The position numbers and the translations under genes were made by a program. From Ignavibacteriaceae bacterium (GTDB lineage: Bacteria; Bacteroidota; Ignavibacteria; Ignavibacteriales; Ignavibacteriaceae), in contig JARLHB010000242.1 in NCBI GenBank assembly GCA_031292465.1, positions 1 through 11,494 of the forward strand: a stretch of 11,494 nucleotides of DNA, read 5' to 3'. Of this stretch, positions 7,199 to 11,494 are shown one piece after another; the stretch's first letter is position 1, and the number at the start of each line of letters is the position of its first letter. The notes under the pieces were generated by a model. That model made no database searches and was not told where the DNA came from. It saw only the letters and a list, made by a program, of their open reading frames with translations.

Positions 7199-7734
7199 TG
7201 AAGCAGACTATTAATTTTATTAATGGTAGTAATGTTGCGTGTGGTAAGAGGAATGCCAAGCTTCTTTTCAAGATTCAATATGGAAAAGTAACTGCTGTTC
7301 TTTTCATCTTTATGTACGAGACAATAGATCTCGGTTTTATTCAGAATAAAACTATCATTGCCGGTGTTAAATAAATCAAGGATAGTATTAACTTCTTTAC
7401 CCGGCTTAATGCTGAGAAATGCTATGTAATTTTTAGTGTCTTTATCTAACTTATAGTCTTTAAATGGATTAGCTTTTATAATATTATTTAATTCTGCGGT
7501 GTCCTTCAGAATTGTTTTAACTTCATAGCCGAGAGATTTCTCCAGCTTCTTTTCTATTTTATTACTAATGGCGGCGGCGTCATTTCCGGCTGTTTCAAAA
7601 ATTACATTACCGCTTTGTATAAATGTTTTTACGTTCTTAAACTTAAGCTCATTAAACAATCCGGCAAGCGTTTCCATTTTAATAACATGGCCGCCGACAT
7701 TTATAGCGCGCAAAAAAGCAACATATTTAGCCAT
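7195..7734 (-). CDS. DUF1697 family protein
   Basis: 179 residues, close to the usual length of DUF1697 (Pfam PF08002) proteins. The family hallmarks are visible: YVAFLRAINVGGH at 4-16, TFIQSGNVIF at 37-46, and TTRN at 164-167 near the C-terminus. There is no signal peptide or membrane segment, so it is cytoplasmic. The biochemical function of the family is not established to my knowledge. AGGA at 7741-7744, six bases before the ATG, supports the start. It lies 88 bases downstream of the Nudix-type regulator gene on the same strand and could be co-transcribed; no clear terminator separates them. Confidence 0.93.
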   Translation of the reverse strand: MAKYVAFLRAINVGGHVIKMETLAGLFNELKFKNVKTFIQSGNVIFETAGNDAAAISNKIEKKLEKSLGYEVKTILKDTAELNNIIKANPFKDYKLDKDTKNYIAFLSIKPGKEVNTILDLFNTGNDSFILNKTEIYCLVHKDEKNSSYFSILNLEKKLGIPLTTRNITTINKINSLLQ

Positions 7735-7822
7735 GTTAATTCCTTTTATAATGTGTGAGTCAATTAATACGGCAGCAAAAACCCGCGGCGCAAATTAAAA
7801 AGAATCGTTGCCTGATGATTTG

Positions 7823-8512
7823 TTATAACTCAAATATAAAGCCGTTATCTTTCAATTTATTGTAATTATACTTGTCGAATTTGTACAGGTATGCAGCCCG
7901 CCTTACATTGTTTTTATCCTTTTCCTTCAACTGCTTTAATAAATTCATTTTCATAATCTTTTTGCGGAAGTTTCTCTTATCCAATTTCTTGCCCAAAATA
8001 ACTTCATATAACGCCTGAAGCTGCGGCAGTGTAAATTTTTCAGGTAAAAGCTCAAAGCCAATCGGCTTATACCGTACTCTTGATCTCAGCTTGCTTAGTG
8101 CAACATCAATTATATGCTTGTGGTCAAACGGCAGATCTGGCAGTTCATCCAGCCGGAACCATTTAACTTCCGTTGAATCAATCCCTGTGGTAAGCTTATA
8201 ATGTTCGGGGCTTATAAGAGCAAAATGGCCAATTGTAAATACCCGCCATAACGGGAAGCGGTTTACCTCGTCAAACACGGCAACTTCTTCAAGATAAATA
8301 TCGCTTACACCTGTGGTAACTTCCAATATCCTTTTAGCCGCGTCTTCAACAAGCTCTTCTTTTTTTATAAATCCGCCCGGCAGCGCCCAGCTTCCTTTAT
8401 TGGGATTCCTTGCGCGCTTAATCAGAAGTATCTCAAATACCGATTGCTCAAACCCAAAAACAGCGCAGTCAATGGATATATTCTTTATTACTTCTTTGAG
8501 TATATGTGACAT
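7823..8512 (-). CDS. Nudix-domain/winged-helix protein, probable NrtR/AraR-like transcriptional regulator
   Basis: 229 residues in two domains. Residues about 11-140 are a Nudix fold: IKRARNPNKGSWALPGGF then the Nudix box from G47. The box keeps G47, E53, R61, G68 and V69, but the R-E-U-x-E-E part reads R61-I-L-E-V-T, so the metal-binding glutamates at three positions are replaced (I62, V65, T66) and hydrolysis is unlikely. Residues about 150-225 are a winged-helix DNA-binding domain, with FTLPQLQALYE (160-170) and a basic recognition-helix region DKRNFRKKI (178-186). This architecture is that of NrtR (NAD metabolism) and AraR (arabinose, in Bacteroidota), where the Nudix domain senses a ligand. 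Neither NAD nor arabinose genes are in view, so the effector is unknown. The ATG is preceded by AAGGAAAG. It may repress itself and the downstream DUF1697 gene. Confidence 0.85.
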   Translation of the reverse strand: MSHILKEVIKNISIDCAVFGFEQSVFEILLIKRARNPNKGSWALPGGFIKKEELVEDAAKRILEVTTGVSDIYLEEVAVFDEVNRFPLWRVFTIGHFALISPEHYKLTTGIDSTEVKWFRLDELPDLPFDHKHIIDVALSKLRSRVRYKPIGFELLPEKFTLPQLQALYEVILGKKLDKRNFRKKIMKMNLLKQLKEKDKNNVRRAAYLYKFDKYNYNKLKDNGFIFEL

Positions 8513-8535
8513 TTTCTTTCCTTATAACGTAATAC

Positions 8536-8575
8536 CGGTTTGATTAAATTAATAACCATCTATAATTCTAAACCG
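8536..8575. promoter_or_regulatory. Candidate operator upstream of the Nudix-type regulator
   Basis: CGGTTT (8536-8541) and AAACCG (8570-8575) form an inverted pair 28 bases apart. GATTAAA follows or overlaps each half (8542-8548 and 8575-8581). The position, 24-63 bases before the regulator start, suits autoregulation. No known NrtR or AraR operator is matched, so this is only a candidate. Confidence 0.25.
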
Positions 8576-8593
8576 ATTAAAAATCCATTCTTA

Positions 8594-8811
8594 TAACCGA
8601 AGTTACGTAAAAGGTCTATATATAGGCGTCTGTCTTAAAAGTTGTTTTTCTAAGTGTTTCTTTGTGCCCATAGTGTCTCAGTGGTGAAAATGATATTGTC
8701 TTTAATTAAAACTAAAACCTTACCACTAAGACACTAAGAACACTAAGTCACCACTAAGAACTTTAGAGACAGCCTCTGAATGAAATATATAGTTTTGTGT
8801 AACTTCAGTTA
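8594..8811. mobile_element. MITE-like long imperfect inverted-repeat element
   Basis: The left arm (8594-8685) and right arm (8722-8811) are imperfect inverted copies of 92 and 90 bases around a ~36-base AT-rich centre. The ends TAACCGAAGTTAC (8594-8606) and GTAACTTCAGTTA (8799-8811) are complementary at 12 of 13 positions. TA stands at both outer edges, as after insertion of a TA-targeting element, although TA is also part of the palindrome. Each arm carries four units of a CTTAGTG-type motif at nearly identical spacing, showing that the arms share ancestry. No open reading frame is present, so any movement would need a transposase from elsewhere. It could instead be a structured-RNA or nuclease-associated repeat family. 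Confidence 0.6.
8724..8758 (+). repeat. Four phased CACTAAG units
   Basis: Perfect CACTAAG units start at 8724, 8732, 8741 and 8752 (steps 8, 9, 11). The other arm of the element holds degenerate reverse copies ending at 8656, 8666, 8675 and 8683 (steps 10, 9, 8). The near-mirrored spacing means the array is part of the inverted-repeat element and not a separate tandem repeat. I recall similar ACCACTAAGACACTAAG-type intergenic repeats in many environmental bacterial genomes. Confidence 0.65.
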
Positions 8812-8892
8812 ATAATCAATTTCCCATTCTATTGCAAGACGGTTAAGCTTTTCCCGGGAAATATCAATAATCTTAATGATAAAATTAATTAT
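8809..8892 (-). pseudogene. Coding-like C-terminal relic ending at the element's edge
   Basis: The minus strand is open for 27 codons after a TAA (8893-8895) and ends KIIDIS then REKLNRLAIEWEIDY and a TAA whose bases (8809-8811) are the outer end of the inverted-repeat element. Composition and codon choice look like a real protein tail. No start codon or ribosome site is present. The parent family is not recognised. Most likely it is the surviving 3' end of a deleted gene. Confidence 0.4.
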
Positions 8893-9113
8893 TTACCGTA
8901 CATGTTCAAAAGATGAATGAATTATTATTCATTTCATAACTAATGTTTAAAATATATGTATAAATATAAATAGATGGTTTAATTCAAATTATTTACATAA
9001 ATTTATAAAACAGATGAAATTGAGGAGATAATCAGGGACTTTCCAGGGCCTGTAATTAAAGCTCATTAAACTTTGGCCTTTATATATTGTCAGTATTCCC
9101 GGCATAATTGCTT

Positions 9114-9121
9114 TAGTTTTG
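9114..9121 (+). promoter_or_regulatory. Possible TAnnTTTG promoter element for the 9161 gene
   Basis: TAGTTTTG matches the Bacteroidota -7 consensus TAnnTTTG exactly and would place the transcript start about 35 bases before the ATG. A TTG at 9087-9089 is 24 bases upstream, slightly further than the preferred spacing for the -33 element. Confidence 0.4.
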
Positions 9122-9160
9122 CATAGTACATAAAGGATTAAACATAATAGTATTTTAAGA

Positions 9161-9778
9161 ATGACATTTATCAGAGTAGCAAAAATATATTTAATAATTA
9201 TATTCTGCCTGATTATTCAGCACAGCGCTTTTGCCCAGAATGAATACAGCAGTGATACCCTTGATGTAAGTGAATATGATGAAGGATATTATCAGTCAAA
9301 TGATGACGTTGATAATGTGTTCCCCGACTATTACAGGATAACAATATCTCCGGCTCATTCAAGAGTTGATAATATGAAATTATCTTCCAATTCGAACCAG
9401 CTTTATCTGAATATCAATTATTCCTACTCCGTTTTCTCCCAGCCTCTGGAATATCGTCCGACACAATTTGGAATATATAATGAAATAGGCTTAAACAACA
9501 CATCGGTCTATTTTAATATCGGGCCTGAATTAATGATTGTGAAGCATATTTACTTAATGCCCTATGCAGGTATTTCCTTAATTCCATTTCCTAAAAATAG
9601 TGATGAAGGAATTACCATTACATATTATGCAGGCGCCGCAGCCGGATGTATAATAAACATGAATAAGGATATAGACCTTATTTTTGAAGCAGCATCTGAC
9701 TTTATAAAATTTAAACAGGATCGGAATAACACTTACCTAAAAGTAGGCATAAGCTATAATTTGTTTTATCCTTTATGA
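9161..9778 (+). CDS. Small secreted beta-rich protein, probably outer-membrane associated
   Basis: 205 residues. Residues 1-25 are a signal peptide with a long Ile-rich core and AFA before Q26. The mature N-terminus (about 29-57) is strongly acidic and Tyr-rich (DTLDVSEYDEGYY, SNDDVDNVF) and looks flexible. From residue 57 on, alternating-residue strands (YRITISPAH, LYLNINYSYS, SVYFNIGPEL, YLKVGISYNLF) suggest a small beta-barrel of the 8-strand outer-membrane type, though the end NLFYPL is not the classic terminal Phe. I do not recognise a family. No Shine-Dalgarno site lies close to the ATG (AAAGGA is 23 bases away), which is common in Bacteroidota-like genomes. It appears to be a single-gene unit between two long non-coding stretches. 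Confidence 0.8.
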   Translation: MTFIRVAKIYLIIIFCLIIQHSAFAQNEYSSDTLDVSEYDEGYYQSNDDVDNVFPDYYRITISPAHSRVDNMKLSSNSNQLYLNINYSYSVFSQPLEYRPTQFGIYNEIGLNNTSVYFNIGPELMIVKHIYLMPYAGISLIPFPKNSDEGITITYYAGAAAGCIINMNKDIDLIFEAASDFIKFKQDRNNTYLKVGISYNLFYPL

Positions 9779-9821
9779 CAGTTCTCAGCGGGGAATATGC
9801 GGGCGGATGTTTAAAATAAAA

Positions 9822-9854
9822 ATGTGAGGCCCACCTTAAAGCGAAGCCTCACAT
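9822..9854 (-). terminator. Hairpin with a T-tail on the minus strand
   Basis: ATGTGAGGC (9822-9830) and GCCTCACAT (9846-9854) form a perfect 9-base-pair stem with a 15-base loop. On the minus strand it is followed by TTTTATTTTA, as in an intrinsic terminator. On the plus strand, 43 bases after the 9161 gene's stop, no T-run follows. It may still end the plus transcript or protect it, but the canonical reading is for a minus-strand transcript that has no recognised gene. Confidence 0.5.
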
Positions 9855-10290
9855 GCTACTGCGTCATTTGCCGCTATTTAGTAACCATCTTTCCTTTACA
9901 GAAGAAAAATTTCCGGAACTTGCATTTTATCAGATATTATTTTTAGTACAGTATTGCATTACTGTTACCATAATAATAAAAAGTTCAAGTGGAAAAAGGT
10001 CATAATATGCTTGAGGGATGGTTGAAACTTACCAAAAGATGGTCAAAATATTAGTTAAACCTTTTACTATTTGAAAAAAATATTTAACCGGTCCGGTCTT
10101 TTAAAAATAAATATGAACATCCCTTTTGTAACTTATTGGTTAAAAAATAATTTAATAAAATTATTACTTGATCAAATATTGATTAATTCTGAAAATTTAT
10201 GCAATTATATTAAATAATTATTATGTATCATCAAGAGACATTTTCTCAATATGTTACTGTTTTTATTTATTACAATGTCTAAATGAAAAC

Positions 10291-10305
10291 AGGTAATTAT
10301 TACCT
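10291..10305. promoter_or_regulatory. 15-base palindrome, operator-like
   Basis: AGGTAAT and ATTACCT are perfect 7-base arms around a single T. It lies about 250 bases before the lipoprotein start. The size and symmetry suit a dimeric regulator, but no family is matched. Confidence 0.25.
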
Positions 10306-10545
10306 CCATATTTACCTCTTTTTGCCTGGTAGTGTATCAGACATGTTTTATAGAGAAGACTGAATTTATTTTTAACCTGGATTAGATAATCATGGCCGGA
10401 CTTCTTGTCTCTTTCATAAAGAGCAATCGGTAACAATTACATAGCTAAGTAGAGCAAAAATAATTATTTAGAAATTGATTAGATGGCATATATCTTGTCG
10501 TATTTATGATGAGTTATTCGGGAATAATAAAAATATAAGACAGAT

Positions 10546-10550
10546 GGAGG
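10546..10550 (+). promoter_or_regulatory. Ribosome binding site fixing a GTG start
   Basis: GGAGG stands five bases before GTG 10556. It overlaps an in-frame ATG at 10544, so it cannot serve that ATG; this decides the start in favour of the GTG. Confidence 0.75.
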
Positions 10551-10555
10551 CAAAA

Positions 10556-11134
10556 GTGAGAAAATATTTATCAATTTTATTTTTTTTAACAGTATTTACA
10601 TTTATTGGCTGCGAGAAAAATGGAAACGATCAAATTACCGGCCCACAGGATAAAAGTTTAGGCACAGCAATTCAGCCAAACTGGATTGTACTGCCGGCTC
10701 CATCTAAAACATCCCTGAAAAAGGATATTGCTGTAAGCCAATTAATTAATGGAAGTGATGAATCACTAATTGAAATTAATACCGGCTATGCAGGAGGCCC
10801 GTTCGGATGGGTATCAATAACTGCCAATGCAAGGTTTCAAAGAGATTCTTTTACCGGACAAAAATTAATTACAATGAGTATCAGCGACCAGTTCGGAACT
10901 GCAACTTTTTCACCTTCAGGTACATTTACAAAACCGGTTATATATAATTTGACAATTATGGGTGTGGACCTTAGCAATGTAGATCCATCAAAAGTAATAT
11001 TTGCTTATGCTGCCGATGATGGAACTTATTATGCCGCAAAGTATGACCAGGTTTATGTTGAAAAACAATCAGGTAAACTACAGATCATAAATGCACAGCT
11101 TCCACATTTTTCAAGATATGCATTTGCGCATTAA
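10556..11134 (+). CDS. Lipoprotein with a C-terminal ZU5-like beta domain
   Basis: 192 residues from the GTG start. The start is chosen because GGAGG sits five bases upstream and because the protein then begins with a compact lipoprotein signal peptide: MRKY, a hydrophobic core, and the lipobox F-I-G-C with lipidated C19. The longer TTG-initiated reading from 10475 would bury the signal. After C19 comes a short polar linker (EKNGNDQITGPQDKS). The rest is beta-rich and free of Cys; the second half has the pattern FSPSGTFTKPVIYNLTIMG, DLSNVDPSKVIFAYAADDG and the ending LPHFSRYAFAH. I associate this arrangement with ZU5-like or related beta-sandwich surface domains in Ignavibacteria/Bacteroidota proteins, where an HFSRYA end is frequent; that is recollection. 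It is probably anchored in the outer membrane. The role is unknown; it has its own terminator. Confidence 0.82.
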   Translation: MRKYLSILFFLTVFTFIGCEKNGNDQITGPQDKSLGTAIQPNWIVLPAPSKTSLKKDIAVSQLINGSDESLIEINTGYAGGPFGWVSITANARFQRDSFTGQKLITMSISDQFGTATFSPSGTFTKPVIYNLTIMGVDLSNVDPSKVIFAYAADDGTYYAAKYDQVYVEKQSGKLQIINAQLPHFSRYAFAH

Positions 11135-11160
11135 GCTAACAAAATGAAAAACATTTTATA

Positions 11161-11196
11161 AAAAAAGTGAAAGGCCGACAGGGCTTTCACTTTTTT
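11161..11196. terminator. Bidirectional intrinsic terminator
   Basis: AAAAAAGTGAAAG (11161-11173) pairs fully with CTTTCACTTTTTT (11184-11196); two further C-G pairs close a GACA loop after one G-G mismatch. A/T runs on both sides give U-tails in both directions, so it can end both the lipoprotein transcript and the convergent DUF169 transcript. Confidence 0.9.
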
Positions 11197-11222
11197 ATTG
11201 TTATTCTCTCCCTGGTGGTTCT

Positions 11223-11494
11223 TCAATTCTGACTAATTCTTCTAGCTACTTTATTCCATCTGTCTGTTGTTAAAAAGCTTTCCTCAATATTTATCCACAT
11301 CTCTGCCAGCAGTTCAAAAGGAAAAGTAAGAGTCATTAAATCCTTCGGCAGCTTGGGCCTGACGGAAATATCATGTAATCCCCATACTGCTTTCTTCTGA
11401 TTTGTGCGCGCATATTTTAAAGGTACTGTAGTAACGGCTGCACAAGCAGATGCAAACCGGCCTACTATTCTATCGTCTTCTTCCGGGGCATCAA
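11223..11494 (-). CDS. DUF169 family protein, C-terminal part (cut by window edge)
   Basis: An open minus-strand frame of 89 codons from the right edge to TGA at 11223-11225. It reads DAPEEDDRIVGRFAS, then TTVPLKYARTNQKKAVWG, then LTFPFELLAEMW, NIEESFLTTDRWNKVARRI. The late pattern, with aromatic-Pro-hydrophobic residues, E-L-L-x-E-M, then N-I-E-E-S-F-L and a final W-x-x-V-x-x-R-I, matches my memory of the C-terminus of DUF169 (Pfam PF02596) proteins. Their function is not established. The 5' part lies outside the window, so start, length and operon context cannot be judged. It converges on the lipoprotein gene across a shared terminator. Confidence 0.78.
   Translation of the reverse strand, partial: DAPEEDDRIVGRFASACAAVTTVPLKYARTNQKKAVWGLHDISVRPKLPKDLMTLTFPFELLAEMWINIEESFLTTDRWNKVARRISQN

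Larger units (their letters stand above)
8513..9160. other. Divergent gene-poor region between the regulator and the 9161 gene
   Basis: 648 bases with no intact gene. It holds, left to right, a CGGTTT/AAACCG inverted pair (8536-8575), the long inverted-repeat element (8594-8811), a coding-like relic on the minus strand (8809-8892), a 7-base inverted repeat AATGAAT-TATT-ATTCATT (8916-8933), and a TAnnTTTG match just before the 9161 gene. Confidence 0.6.
9779..10555. other. Long non-coding stretch before the lipoprotein gene
   Basis: 777 AT-rich bases without a supported gene. A TTG-started extension of the lipoprotein frame exists from 10475 but lacks a ribosome site. Local structures seen: a GC-rich hairpin (9822-9854), an 11-base palindrome ACCGGTCCGGT (10087-10097), a 15-base palindrome AGGTAATTATTACCT (10291-10305), and a CTCTTT-CAT-AAAGAG hairpin (10409-10423). 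These could be regulatory, but nothing identifies a known RNA family. Confidence 0.5.

Noticed and set aside
8724..8758. CRISPR-like array from repeated CACTAAG
   Set aside because: Units are only 7 bases with 1-4 base gaps, there are no spacers, and the pattern is mirrored in the other arm of the inverted-repeat element.
9880..9990. Short minus-strand frames such as VKERWLLNSGK and MVTVMQYCTKNNI
   Set aside because: Several brief overlapping frames with no start signals or consistent frame; typical of non-coding AT-rich DNA.
10392..10433. 13-codon frame MAGLLVSFIKSNR before the lipoprotein
   Set aside because: No ribosome site and too short to distinguish from chance.

Overview
The window is AT-rich and looks like a chromosome segment from the Bacteroidota/Ignavibacteria/Chlorobi side of the bacterial tree. 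This placement is an inference. It rests on secreted proteins whose signal peptides end in FGQ or FAQ, a possible TAnnTTTG-type promoter, an NrtR/AraR-like Nudix regulator, a long B12-dependent ribonucleotide reductase, and a lipoprotein ending in HFSRYAFA. No rRNA, tRNA, CRISPR array, transposase gene or phage gene is visible.

Layout. Positions 1-263 hold a possible 3' end of an upstream gene, then a complete 66-residue Cys-rich small protein. Three minus-strand genes (2767 down to 269) form an apparent operon: an ABC-2 type ATPase, its permease (4-base ATGA overlap), and a secreted LolA-like protein. A 554-base divergent region separates them from nrdJ (3322-6906), a 1194-residue adenosylcobalamin-dependent class II ribonucleotide reductase that ends in a strong terminator. 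Two minus-strand genes follow: a DUF1697 protein and, upstream of it, a Nudix/winged-helix protein whose Nudix box has lost its catalytic glutamates, so it is probably a regulator. Next comes a gene-poor stretch with a ~218-base inverted-repeat element, then a small secreted beta-rich protein (9161-9778), another long non-coding stretch, a lipoprotein (10556-11134, GTG start), a bidirectional terminator, and the 3' part of a DUF169 gene on the minus strand that runs off the right edge.

How the genes work together. The ABC trio is the only clear functional unit: a cytoplasmic ATPase, a membrane permease, and an exported lipid-binding-fold protein that may work on the same substrate in the periplasm. 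NrdJ makes deoxyribonucleotides and depends on cobalamin. No cobalamin riboswitch or NrdR box was recognised in its leader. The remaining genes look like independent units.

Most interesting non-coding content. The best candidate is the 8594-8811 element: 90-92-base imperfect arms, 13-base ends matching at 12 positions, TA at both edges, and four phased CACTAAG-type units in each arm. A compact GC-rich palindromic repeat lies at 7066-7097. Three short coding-like relics (6983-7089, 7157-7198, 8809-8892) suggest the intergenic regions are eroded gene graveyards. I found no convincing new multi-gene system.
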